A stretch of DNA of 64,000 nucleotides, taken from assembly GCA_946122785.1 (NCBI GenBank), contig CAMGYJ010000007.1, positions 8,138,909 to 8,202,908 on the forward strand, read 5' to 3'. The position numbers and the translations under genes were made by a program. How positions within the stretch are numbered: position 1 is the first letter of the stretch; every line of letters starts with the position of its first letter. The stretch comes from Linum tenue (taxonomy: Eukaryota > Streptophyta > Magnoliopsida > Malpighiales > Linaceae). The notes beneath the pieces are model-generated. The model searched no databases and was not told the DNA's origin. It saw only the letters and a list, made by a program, of their open reading frames with translations. This document shows positions 45,495 through 57,637 of this stretch, piece by piece.

Positions 45495-46903
45495 GGGTTA
45501 ATACCTTAGTTTGGCCCGAACTATACACAGACTTTCTACTTTGGACCGTGGTTTTCGAAATTGCTATCCTGACCTGAACTATGTATTATACTTGCTAACT
45601 TGGCCGGGAGTCGAATTTGACCGTCAAATTGGACGGTCAACAGAGTTGACCGTTAGTCAATGGCCAGCTCACTTGCCACGTCAGTGAACACTGAATAAAA
45701 AATTTATTTTTAAATTTCTGTATTATTTTTTTTAGATTAATTTTCTTTTATAATAATAATAATAAATAAATTAATAAAACCCCAATTTATTCCCATCCCT
45801 CTCACCTGAATTGGGGAAAACCTTTAACCTATTCAATAAAATTGGGAAAAACTATTAACCAAACCCACTTCTTCCCCCTGCATCCCAAAACCCAAAACCC
45901 AAATTCATCTTCTCCTCCGCCATCGACAACTCAAACACCATATACTTATATACATCACCACACAGACCAGATTCCCAACTCAATCCCATTATTGATCAAC
46001 ATCAAAGCACAAGCTCTTAACGATGGGATTAGTCAAATTTCAATTAAACAGAGATCTCGATGGCCTTTACGTCGGGCTTCTTGACCTCGGCCTTGGGCAC
46101 CCACACCTTCAGCACTTCGTTCTCCATTCGGCCTTGATCTCATCCATCTTGGCTTTATCCGACAGCCTGAACCTCCTTGTCCACGTTGCTCTCCCAGTTG
46201 ATCTGAAGCACCCTGTCGTCCTCCACTTCCCCCTTCACCTCTTCCTTCCTTAGCCCCGGCAGATCCACCTTGAACACGTGCGCCTCCGGCGTCTCCTTCT
46301 AGTCGATACTCGTGTTCACGAACGCGCTATTCTCCCTGCCGTTGGGGATGAGCGCCGCCGACAACGGGAAGTTCATCGAGAATAAATGTGAGAAAGACAC
46401 TCTGGTAACCGTCGCTGATTTCCCACCGCGACGTCATCCTCGATGGCCCCTAGTGATTCACGGCGAGGGAAAAATCGGCGCGGTGGAGAGCGGTGGAAGC
46501 GTTGGAGAAGAGGCGGGGAAGGGTTGTCGGCTGCGGAGGCGAAGGGGAAGGAGGATGGAATAGGGTTTGAGGGGAAGAAGGGGGTTTGAAAAAAAAAAAT
46601 TCCCAGGTGGGAGGGGCGGTGATAAATTGGTTTATTTAATTTTTTTGTTTATTATTATTAAAAAAGCTATGAATATAGATATTCAAAAAATAAATTTTTT
46701 TATTCCATGCTCGCTGACGTGGCAAATGAGTTGTCCATTGACTAATGGTCAATGGAGTTGACCGTCCAATTTGACGGTCAAACCCGGCTCTGGGCCAAGT
46801 TAGGAAGTATGATACATAGTTCAAGCCAGGATAGCAATTTCGAAAACCACGGACCAAAGTAGAAAGTTTGTGTATAGTTCGGGCCAAACTAAGGTATTAA
46901 CCC
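45495..46903. mobile_element. Pack-MULE carrying a small heat-shock protein fragment
   Basis: Terminal inverted repeats of about 190 bp (left gggttaataccttagtttgg..., right its reverse complement with roughly 10% differences) are flanked by perfect 9-bp duplications ttataattt (45486-45494 and 46904-46912). There is no transposase. The interior holds a minus-strand class I small heat-shock protein fragment (46044-46380) and a GC-rich block (46400-46600) that I cannot assign. This is the standard architecture of a Pack-MULE. Confidence 0.92.
46044..46380 (-). pseudogene. Captured class I small heat-shock protein (HSP20) fragment
   Basis: Read on the minus strand this gives AFVNTSID, then a stop, then [20 protein letters not shown], then [11 protein letters not shown], then after disrupted codons MENEVLKVWVPKAEVKKPDVKAIEIS and a terminal stop. 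This is the N-arm junction and alpha-crystallin domain of plant cytosolic class I sHSPs, including the conserved C-terminal IEI motif. The Trp codon expected after ID is TAG, and the centre of the domain is rearranged with two further stops, so no chaperone can be made. The true N-terminus is missing upstream of 46380. The orientation inside the MULE is reverse relative to the window. Confidence 0.88.
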
Positions 46904-46912
46904 TTATAATTT

Positions 46913-49139
46913 CAAGGTAAGAAACGGCTGTTGCCTGTTGGCTTGGGCGGGGGTTTTGGGTCATAACTCTGGGCCTGTGTGTGGACGGTGGCTTCTTGTA
47001 CTGTCCCACTTCAAGAAATTCCCCCGTTTCACTTTTCTTCTTCTGGCCCAAGGTAATTTCTCCTTTCTTCCCCTCCTTTTCTTTAACTTCCACAATTTTC
47101 ACTCTTAACTACTAACAAGTGAAACTTTGACACCTGCTTGGTACGCTTGATTCCTTCATATAGCAAGTCCATCTTCTGAAAACAAGAAATTAATCACCAT
47201 CGTCATTACCGAGTGATTTTTACGATACTACATAATTTCCAAGATAATGAATTCGAACAACGATTAGTTTGTCGTTTTTTATTTATCCTCGATTGCTCAT
47301 TGTCGATTCCGTTTGGTAATTATTTCGGTAAGAGCCACCGGGGAGAATACACGTGTCATAGGTTTGTCAATGTTGCATACAAAAAAAAAATATTGAACAG
47401 GAAGCTGTTTGCAATTAGTTAATTAAGAACATGATTATTGTTTGTTTTGGAACTACTACTATATTAAATAATATCTCATTGCCCAAGTCCAATTCCAGAT
47501 CATGATAATCACGCAACGCGCGGATTAAGCAAATTATTAGTTGCTCTCTGCATCATGCAACGTCGGGCAGGAGCCAAAAGCTGACTGAAAATTAAAGCTT
47601 ATCCAAATATCACTATCAATATCATCTACCCAAATTATTTATTTAGCCTAATTTGCTTCCTAATTACAGTCATCGGATTGCAACTGAAACCTTTCTTTAG
47701 TTGCATAAATTTGGTTTAGGGAAACGTATCTTTCTTATTTTAATCAAGGATATTCCCTATATATATATACCTCTTCCGCTCCACTCAATGGCATACCAAA
47801 ATACAAATTGTGCAAGTCACTGTTCTTTCCAACGAACTGGTTTGTTTGATGGAAAATTACTAATTAGTGGTTGATATTCCACCGATTTTAGAATCATAGT
47901 GCATACATCGGGTAGGTTTGGTTTGGAGCTATTATAGAAGTAAAAATGAATTTGGTGTGATTGTGTAATTTGGGAATTGACACAATGAATTAAAAAAAAA
48001 AATGTACAATCATTTGTGCGAGCTATGAACTGCCCTCCAACGCATGGAGCTAGCTTGGAAGTTAGGATACCACATAATAGAGCTACAAATCGTTTCCAAA
48101 AATTGCGGTCCAACTCCTTGTCGATCTCGGACCTGCACACCATCAACATGCCAACATTGTTCTTCAGTTCTCGTCCAATATGAAAAAGTCAAAACGACTA
48201 ATATTTATAAAGAAGCAATCTTTTTTATTGAATTGTATTGTCTACAAGGGCCGCATTCTTTTATTTAATACCATTCGATTAGTTTGTCAGATTGTGATAT
48301 CAGACACTCACTCATAAATGACTCTATTAGTGGATCCATATCGCATCAGTTATTAACTAAAAGCTTACCCAAAATCATGAATGATGAACATATGCCTTAA
48401 TATAAATAAATAAACCTTACCCTTTTCTCTCCTCCATATATCCACAAATTTCCACATGATAAGATAAAACGGAATGGAGAACCGTTCTTTTCTGGATCTT
48501 GCTTAATAATATGCCAAATATTAATGATAGTATGGGTAACCTTTTTCTGACTCCAAAAAACAAATCTACACAAAATCACAAGTTGAAATTTCCACGTCAA
48601 AAAGAACTGACCCATCCATCGATCCACCAATTACCAAGAAATCGACTAATGATTCAGAGGCTGGAGCTAGCAACTAGAACTAGAATGAATAGCCTAATAA
48701 ATAAAAGACTTCAATCTTCACCATCACCACCTCACCCTCTTTCTCATGTGATTTCCCTTTTCTTTTTAGTTTACCTTTTTATCTTCACCTCTCCTTTTCA
48801 CCTCAAACAAAAGCTTCTTCAGCCTGTAAAAAATCTTTTCTTACCTACAAATATTTTTACAGTTTCACTGCATCGCCCTCCTCCATCACTCAGATTTCCC
48901 ACCATTAAATTCCCGCCCTACTCTACTCTCCCTCCCATGACTGATGACGTGCTCATCGGGAACCCACCTCCATTTAAGAGAATAAAAAATTAAAAATCCC
49001 TCCTTATTTTATATTTTATTTGTTAATTTAATTTTAAGTTTCCCCTCTGCCTCGGTCCAAAGCTGGTGGGCCTACCGAGGCGCAGAAGGCCCAGGTGATA
49101 CCCACTGCCACACCCGCCCCGTCTGTGATTTTAACTTAT
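46913..49139. other. Intergenic, no gene seen; upstream region of the RTFL gene
   Basis: AT-rich, with scattered short frames of biased composition. The last few hundred bases include CT-rich and CCACC-rich stretches that could be the promoter-proximal region of the RTFL gene. Confidence 0.5.
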
Positions 49140-49147
49140 TATAAATA
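49140..49147 (+). promoter_or_regulatory. TATA box of the RTFL/DVL gene
   Basis: The string tataaata lies 174 bases upstream of the ATG and is followed by a pyrimidine-rich leader (ctctctctctctcatcc) typical of a plant 5' UTR. Transcription start would be expected near 49172-49180. Confidence 0.6.
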
Positions 49148-49320
49148 CTAACCCTAACCCACATCTCCCCTTCCACTCTGCAAATTCAATCCTTCACTCA
49201 ACTCACTCCACTCGCTCTCTGACTCAGTTTCCTCTCTCTCTCTCATCCAACAGATCCCTCTCTGTTCTTTTACACCTACTTTTGCTCTTCCTCATCTTTG
49301 AATCCGTGATCCCAAAATCA

Positions 49321-49629
49321 ATGGCGGCAGCAGTCTGCACGCTGAGCCACAGCACGAGCGCGCCACCGCAGTTCTACTTCGACGAGAAGTGGAAGCTCTC
49401 CAAGAAGGAGTCCTCCTCCAGGAGCTCTCGATCTTGTACCGGCGCTCCCGCCGCCGTTGCGCCGCTGATGAGGAATTCTTTCTCCTCGTCGACGACGTCG
49501 TCGTCGCACAGGAGGTGCTCGTTCACGAGGAAGTGCGCCAGGCTGGTGAAGGAGCAGCGCGCTAGGTTCTACATCATGCGGCGGTGCGTCACCATGCTCA
49601 TCTGCTGGCGCGATTACAGCGATTCTTGA
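49321..49629 (+). CDS. RTFL/DVL (ROTUNDIFOLIA-like/DEVIL) small polypeptide
   Basis: Intronless, 102 residues. The C-terminus (about residues 64-102) is the RTFL/DVL domain: RRCSFTRKCARLVKEQRARF, then YIMRRCVTMLICWRDYSDS, with the conserved VKEQRAR, RRC and CWRD elements. The N-terminal two thirds are low-complexity, Ser/Arg/Ala-rich, as in other members. Known RTFL/DVL peptides are plasma-membrane-associated and restrict cell proliferation along organ axes when overexpressed; that role is known for the family and not shown here. The ATG at 49321 (caatggcggc) is the first in frame, since upstream in-frame codons begin only with TTG. A TATA box and pyrimidine-rich leader precede it and an AATAAA follows at 50031. 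No lesions are seen. The neighbours are all repeats, so there is no operon-like context. Confidence 0.95.
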   Translation: MAAAVCTLSHSTSAPPQFYFDEKWKLSKKESSSRSSRSCTGAPAAVAPLMRNSFSSSTTSSSHRRCSFTRKCARLVKEQRARFYIMRRCVTMLICWRDYSDS

Positions 49630-50030
49630 AAACAATCCAGATTCGGGAGAAGAAAAATTGAAAGAAATCTGTTTGAGTGACCGCCACGGTTGAGGAGATT
49701 CGATCGGCAGGAATCAATCGATGAAGATTGGAGATCTGTATTCGAGATACAGAGAGATCCAATTATTGACGGACGGCGCCCAGGGGTCTACAGGTCCAAA
49801 TCAACACCACACTCATCTCTCTCATCTGGTTTTTTCGGGATCTCGATGTTTCCCTGGTGGCAATTTTGTTCGGGAGTGAGAATCGGCCGGTCGATTCCGG
49901 TATTCCAAACTACCGTCCTCAGATCCTTCTCTTTCTAGGCAATTTTCTAGGCAGCCAAGCAGAGGATTTCGAAGCCAGAGGAGGAAGATTCAATAAGAAG
50001 AAGAAGAAGATCCATCATTCCATTTGTATA

Positions 50031-50036
50031 AATAAA
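50031..50036 (+). terminator. Probable poly(A) signal of the RTFL/DVL gene
   Basis: AATAAA in the AT-rich context tgtataaataaatttcc, about 400 bases after the stop codon. Confidence 0.5.
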
Positions 50037-50059
50037 TTTCCATAATACTGCACATGTAA

Positions 50060-52403
50060 ATAGTATCCGTAAATCTTCTGTTTAAGATTATTTTTATCTC
50101 CGTCGGCTTCCGTACATCTGAAACTTAACCGGAGGAGGTGATCGGAGCTTGGGGGTTGCTCCGCTTTTAATTAATCCAATTAATTGCGACTGTTAATCAG
50201 TTATTATTGAGAGATTAATTGACGAGTCAAATTAGTTACACATATCTAATGGCCCGCCCCCAGATTTTTTCTGCGAAAATGGTTGGTCATCGATCGGCTT
50301 CGGCTTCTTTCATTTCCTTTGCCTCCCCTTCTTCTAGTTTTCTGTTCTCCGCCATGGAAATTATTAGCTGACTAGCTTACAAATTAATTCCAGTGAGCCG
50401 TCTACCCTCTTTCCCCCTTTTCTGCGAGCCGTTTGCCAGAACAGACTAGAGAGGATAGGGAGGGAGGGAGAGAGATTCCATTGAAGCATTTGGGGAGGTT
50501 GGGCTGTTAAATTGTTTCCTTGCTTTCCGAGTCACACTGCGGCTCAAATTGTGTGCTTTGGCCACTTATCAAAACCGCCATTGTTGCATCGTACAAAAAA
50601 CTAGTGAGAGTGGTAGCATAGTATGAGTAAGGTGGGTACTGTTGTTAGCTTAGCTGAGTATTATATTATATATGACTAATAATAATAATAATAATAATAA
50701 TATGCTTTTTGATATTGACTAATTTTTAATTAATCTAATGGGGAGTGATGAAATTCAGAAAAATAATGGTTTTGGCGTTTTGGGCTTTGGGGGTGTCTTC
50801 AGAAGTGAAGATGGATGAACGTGGGTGATGAGTGATGAGGAGAGGAGAGGTTGATTCTTTCTTTCCGTCTGGTTTTGGGGGTCTCTTTTTACGAAATTGT
50901 ATCGAATGAAGAATCATGCCAATTGAATCCTATTCTATTTTTATCACTACACTAACGAGTAGTGGCGTAGTGGTTAGTGACACTTCCCTTAATTTCATAG
51001 AAAATAAACAATTTCTGGAGTTCTGTTTATGGAAATGAACAAACAGGTAGCTAATTCATGGTGGGAGTGTATATATCCCTAAAAAATTATCTTGTGTTTG
51101 GTTCATCATGTTTTTCGTTAGCGTATTGCATTTGGCACTGTCCTCATCCTATGTTCTTGTTGTTATACAAGGTTACTATTTGGTGGCCATGAGCTCTTTT
51201 TAATCTGTTCGTACCCCCCATTGAAACTGAGGCAATAGCTCTTCTTGATGCATCCTTCCTAGCCACTTGCATATCATTTGATGGCATTTCCATGTATCAT
51301 CTTCTTGGATTGGTTAAGAAAACATCAAACAGAAACGTCTCAATGTATGTGATTTATTTCTATATCCATGACCATGACGTTGCTTTTTTGCTTTGCAATG
51401 TGAATCAAATTATATTTTTCTATCACGAAGAGATAATCGAAAAGTTTATTGGTTCAGGTAAGAACTATATATAAGTGTATTTCTATCAAGTGGATCCAAA
51501 ATCTCGACATGATCTCAACCTTCTTGTAATTATGACGTGCTAGATATCACCATCAAATTAGAGTAAAACATCCCTTGAAATTCAAGAATCCTTTTGAGGA
51601 GAGACTATAATCATGTTTCTTTTTGGTCCTTATCCTTGCTTCCTGCTGCTTTCTCATGCTTGAAAAGAGAGAGCACTATTATTCTTTCATGTTTTCGATT
51701 TGCTTCTAAGTCTATTTAGTCTCAGCTCTTGATTGATTCGGGTAAAGAGGATTATTGCTTTCCACGCAAATTCCCCGCTTTTGGAAATTGGAACCCACTT
51801 TATGTTATAGGCAATGGAACAGAGAACACCAAGTCACCAAGTGATAAGTCCACAATGGAGTGAGTGTGATCAGTTGATTTTGAATGCTAATCATTGGGAT
51901 TAAGATTGGCGTGCGCCATAAAACAAATATCATAGTGATAAACGAAGAAAGAAAGATTATAGCACTAATAAAGTAAGTTAGCAGAAGCTCCACTATACCT
52001 TTGTCATACTTTCATAGAGTGGCCTAGATTCTCTAGTGTGCCTGTTTGAGTATATGGCTATATGCTTGGACAAAGAATTAAGCTGGGAAAATTATAGTTG
52101 ATCAACCCCACAAATCTTACACCACTTCTAATTGAATCATGAGCAATCTTGTTAGATGTTAAATAAAGCGAAGTTCCCCTCATTTCATCACCAATTAGCA
52201 CGAATCACCAAAATGATTAGCTTTCATGTTCGTTTTTATTTTCCTTCTCGCTTTATTCCCATTCTACGTCGTTGAAATACCGTTGAAAATAATTATACCT
52301 AACCACGAAAAAAATAACTTAAAAGTTCTAGTGACAGCAATTCTAGAGCACTAGGAGAGATGAGTCCAATCGCTTTCGAAGGTTGTAGGATTCGGTTATT
52401 AGG
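50060..52403. other. Intergenic, no gene seen
   Basis: Contains an (AAT)n microsatellite at about 50677-50702 and a tRNA A-box-like string (tggcgtagtggttag, about 50962-50976) without a matching B box. No conserved coding sequence. The last eight bases before the hAT element (actaggtg, 52404-52411) are its left target-site duplication. Confidence 0.5.
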
Positions 52404-54267
52404 ACTAGGTGTAGGCTTGGCAATGTGACTCGAATTCCAGGTACCCGCCCTGATTTTTGGCGGTTAAAATCTGGTCAAACAGGTTATTGATGGGTAACGG
52501 TGAAGCCAAAACTCGATATAGCCGGTTGTCGGGTGGTTGTCGGTTTGGTGGTATCTGCCCCGATAACACCCGAAACCCGCTTACCCTCGATTCAGCAACC
52601 ACACCCCAGCTCATTTCGCAAAAAAACCCAACTCCATTTAACCTAACACCGCTCTGAAAACCTAATCCCCAACTCTAAGCCCCTCCCTAACCCTTCTCCT
52701 TCTCCTCAAATCTCGCATTTTGCTCTTAGATTGTCGAGAAATACTGCACAAAATCCCTACATTCATTGATCACCAGAGCAGATACCCAATCAATCATTTG
52801 AGGCCCTTCGAATTTTTCAAATCGAGCCATTCCCGATGGCGATTATGGCGCCACTTTCCCTTTATCGACTCTTTGATTTCGAGTTCATCTTTTCTTTCTC
52901 CTTCTCCTTCATGCATGCGCCTATAAATACTGTAATTGTGTGTTTCCTTGCAGATTCTCAGAACACAGACCACTCACGAGGGATTGAGGGAACTAGTAGT
53001 TGCATGCAATTCCCATTTCCCGTCACAACAATTGCAAGGAGCACAAACCGTAAGTGTTCTTCTTGCCTGTAGTTTGGGATTTGCAAGATTTCGTTCAAGT
53101 GCTTGTCTGATTTCTCATGTCTAACAGATGGTTATTTTCTTGTATTATGTTAGGGTTTCAAGGTTTTCGTCTGGATTGTTGAAGTGTTCATTGATTATTC
53201 ACGAAGGTATTGGTTCTTTATTCGATTGTATGGGTTCTTGCTAGTTTAAATTTTCTATTGATTTAGGGTACTTAATCCAGTAGCTACTGCCTAATCTAAG
53301 GTTTGCTTTCTCATGTGATTGATGAACAGGTGAGGTAAGATAATGGCAGGGGCAACCAACCCCACCCTCCAACCCTCATCCCCTGTCTGAACCCCAGCAG
53401 CAGCAACCAGTGATTGCTGGTGATGCAGCAGCAGCTGTGAATGGCAATGTTGATGTTGCTGCTGCTGGTGAAGCAGAACCATCTCCCCTTCCTTTTGGTG
53501 CCAAACGTCCACTGAAAAGTGATGTTTGGCCTCACTTTACAAGGTTTGTGGATAAATATGGTGTGATGAAAGCAATATGCAAGTACTATCGTAAGGTTCT
53601 TGGTAGTGACACCAGCAATGGTACCTCTCATTTGAGGAACCATAAGAAGGTTTGTGTTCTGAAACAAATTCATGATGGCAATCAGAAGATAATTGCCACT
53701 AATTTTCTCCCTAATGGGGTTCTTGGGAAGAAAGAAATGTGTACTGGCCAGTTTAATGCAGAGGTCTCGAGGAAGGAACTTGCTACTATGGTTTTGATGC
53801 ACGAGTATCCACTTGGAATGGTGGATCACTTGTACTTCAAAATCTTCTATAATTCTCTATAGCCTTTGTTCAAAGTTCCTTGTAGGAACACTTGCAAGAG
53901 TGATATTCTTGCAGTGTATGCTATTGAGAGAGAAAAAAACGCAAAAGGTGATTGATAGTAACAAAAGCAGAATTGTTGTCACAACTGATATGTGGACAAC
54001 AAGTAGTCAAAAGAGGGCTTATATGGTTGTAACCTCTCATTATGCTGACAACCAGTGGAACCTTAGGAGCCACTTGCTAAGGTATATGCCTGTTTCAATT
54101 TTGTAGTTTCAAATACCGCATAGTTGTAAGCTGTTGTTTATAAGTTTTTTTTATGTGAATCAAAAATTGCATTAAGTACAGGCCACTTGTAGAAGGAACC
54201 CTGCAGCGCCTCTCAAACAGTAACAACGCAAGTAACAATACTTACAATCAACTCCTATCTATATTTT

Positions 54268-57200
54268 TTACTCAATGCTATCTAATTCTAACTGGAGGGC
54301 AGGATCTTCACAAACTCGGTAAGTAACTTCCTCGTATATCAGCTTCACCAACATAGCAGGGTCTTTGACGCCCTTAATTCCATACATTCGGGAGCATCGC
54401 TCACGCCATATGTGGCTCACAGCATCACTCCACAGCACTCTGCAGATACTCGCTTTAGCAGTCTTCTTCTTCCATTCCCTTGCACACCAAGAAACCGTTG
54501 CTTCCCAGCCTCCTACTGCTGGTGGAGGCAGACTTTTCAAACAGAGCTTCAAAACAGAGCATGAGTAAGAACAATAAACCAGCAAATGATCTATGTTCTC
54601 AATCCCACCTGGACACAAGAGACAGCAACCAGATACAGGTTTTCCCCAGGCCAAGAGTTTATCCTGAGTTACCAATCGTCCATGGATAGCAAGCCATAGA
54701 ATCACTCCATGCTTAGGAATGACTTCCTTTGCCCAGACTAATCTCCACCACTGCACTTCTGGTTTTTTCTCTCTAATGTCATTCCACACCCTAGACACAG
54801 AGAACCTTTTCATTTGCTCCCCCTGCCATAGAGTGTTGCTTCCAATCCCAGAAATAAAAGGATAAGCTAACTCCCTACATTTCAACACCCGTTTCCAGAT
54901 CCATGTCCCAGCAGAAACAATTGAGATATCCCAGATGCCTCTACCCTTCAGCCTATACCTTGAAATCCATGCAACCCAAATAGACCCCCCCCCCCAGAGT
55001 AAGGATCTCCCATAAATGCCTCAATACACACGCCTTATTCCATACTCCAAAGTTTCTAATACCAAGTCCACCCTCTTTTTTAGGGGTAGCCAACTTGTCC
55101 CAAGCCATAACTGCTTTCTTTCTACTACCATCCTCAGCAGAATCCCACAGGAACTCATTACACAACCTACCCACCTCCTTGATAACAAATTGAGGCAGTA
55201 AGAATATGTTGAGCCAATATTGAAGAGTACTTGAGATGACAGAGGTGGTAAGTTGTATTTTCCCAGCATAGCTTAGCAGCTTGGACCTCCAGCTTCTCAG
55301 TTTTTGTGTTATCTTATCCACCAACACCTTACAATCTTGCCTAGTGAGTTTCCCTGTTATAAGTGGGACTCCTAAGTACCTCACAGGAAGTGTTCCCAGA
55401 GGAAATTCAGTAAATACAGAAATAGCAAGCATTTCTTCCTTTGGAATACCAGCACAGAAAAGCTGACATTTTGCTGGGTTGCATCTTAATCCAGACAGCT
55501 TATAAAAACTATCCATTAACCTTCTAATGCCTGCAACCCCTCTTATTGACCCATTGGTAAACATCATCAAATCATCCGCAAAACATAAATGGGAAATCAG
55601 AAGAGGTTTACAACAAGGATGGTAAGGAATCTGATTATCCACCATAGCTTTCTTAGCCAAACAATCCAAAGCTTCCATTGCTATTGTAAACAGGTAGGGG
55701 GATAATGGATCCCCCTGCCTTAAACCTTTACTAGCCCTTATATTTCCACACAACCCTCCATTGACTGCTACTCTAATAGTAGGTGTAGTGACACAAGCAA
55801 AGATCAATGTAATAAACCCCTCTGGAAACCCCATTGCCTTCATTATACTAAACAGAAACTTTCAGTTTACTAAGTCAAAAGCCTTCATTATATCAATCTT
55901 CACCACACATCTAGGAGTTATATTCTTCCTATGGTAGTTTCTAACCAATTCTGACACCAGTAGAATATTGTCACTAATAGACCTCCCCTTAATAAAAGCA
56001 TATTGAGATCTACTTATCACACTGGGAAGAACTAGGGCAAGTCTATTAGCTAACAGTTTAGAAATACCCTTATACAAGGTATTACAACAAGCTATGGGCC
56101 TATAATCCTTCATCTTTTCAGAGCTAGGAATTTTTGCTACCAGAGTAAAAATGGTGCTATTCACAGTAGATGGCATAAATCCAGTAGAAAAGAAAGAAAA
56201 AACTACCTCTTCAACTTCAGTGCCAATAAGAGACCAGTGAGCTTTATAAAATTCAGCTGGAAAACCATCTGGCCCTGGGGCCTTATCCTTGGCAAGGGAA
56301 AGAAAGGTTTGCTTTATCTCTGCTCTTGTAATACCCCTCATCAACTCATTCTTCTCATCCTCAGATAGCCTGTGCTGAATTAAACCATGATAGTAAGACT
56401 CTTCTTGTACCTCCACATTAGAATCCTCAACTCCAATCAGTTGCTCATAAAACTCCACAGCAATCTTACCAATACTCTCAACATCAGTTTTAATCTCCCC
56501 CCTGTCATTCTGCATACGAGTAATCTGCTGCCTCTGAGTTTTGATTTTTACAGTTTTATGAAAGTAAGCAGTGTTTGAGTCCCCCTCCTGTATAGCTTGA
56601 GTTCTAGCCTTCTGCCTGTAGAATTGTTCTTCTGCTTTTCTCAACTCAAGGTACTCCTTACACACCTGTTTTTCCTTTGCCACTGATTCTGCATTAGGAT
56701 TTAGAAGAACTTCATTCTGAGCAGCCTCCAGTTCCACTGCTACACCTTTCACTCTGGCAGAAATGTCTGAATAAACAGTTCTGTTCAATTGCTTCAGAGC
56801 CTGCCTAACACTATGGAGTTTACCATAGAAAATATACGAAGGATACCCCTCCACCCTCCTTTGCCAAGCTTGCTCAACTAGATTCACATAATTAGGGTGG
56901 GCCTGCCAAAAGGTGAAGTATTTGAACGGTTTAGGAAGTGTTTTCAGCCCAGGTTCAGTATCCAGTATCAAACCACAATGATCTGAAATACCAGGAGGAT
57001 TTGTGTAAGATGAGATGTCCTTAACCTTCTCCAACCATGCCTCATTAACCAAAACTCTATCAATCCTACGAGCTATAGGATTAGCCTGCTGTTTATTCCA
57101 CCAAGTAAACCAATTCCCTGATACCTTATGATCAACCAGTTCCATATCCATGATCCAACCCCTGAAATCCTGCATACTCTGAGTAATCTCCTGCGCATTT

Positions 57201-57637
57201 GAAGTCTCATTAATTTCAGCAATGGCTTTGAAATCCCCCATGAAAATCATAGGAATGCTTGCATCTCTTCTGAGTAATAACTCTTGATAGAGTCTATTCC
57301 TTTCCACCTCTTTATTTGGACTGTAAACAAAGACTACTATAAATGGTGCAGTATCCTCTACCAGAATCTGTAAATACTGCTCCCCTTCATTTACACGAGT
57401 AACCTTCAGACCTGCCCTCCGGAATACCCATACTCTACCTGATTTAGAACTATCATAGTTATCAGTATGTTTCCAAGTAGAAAAAACACCCTCAATTATT
57501 TTCTTACTATTTTCTTTAGTAACTCTAGTTTCCAGTATCCCTACAATATCAATCCTTCTCATCCTCAACTGCTCAAGAACAGCTGAGTGCTTGTCAGAGG
57601 AGTTGAATCCCCTGACATTCCAACTTAGTAACTTCAT
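54268..57637 (-). pseudogene. LINE ORF2: endonuclease, reverse transcriptase, zf-RVT
   Basis: The N-terminal AP-endonuclease domain starts LLSWNVRGFNSSDKH, with ILETRV, FMGDFKAI, RRIDRVL and SDHCGLI. The usual GDFN reads GDFK here. The RT domain has APGPDGFPAEFYKAHW, QYAFIKGRSISDNILL, GDPLSPYLF and CFADDLMMF; the C-terminal zinc region has CCLLCPGGIENIDHLLVYC. A TGA at 55862-55864, in the VN-stop-KFLF context within the RT, is the only stop. After 54990 the frame shifts at a run of 11 Cs (Gs on the coding strand), consistent with slippage. The ATG (57637-57635) overlaps the ORF1 stop as ATGA, suggesting coupled reinitiation. Family activity: target-primed reverse transcription. Confidence 0.93.

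Noticed and set aside
48499..48993. 164-codon open frame on the plus strand
   Set aside because: Composition is biased (Ser/Pro/Leu from CT-rich DNA), with no domain or conserved motif. It overlaps the presumed upstream region of the RTFL gene.
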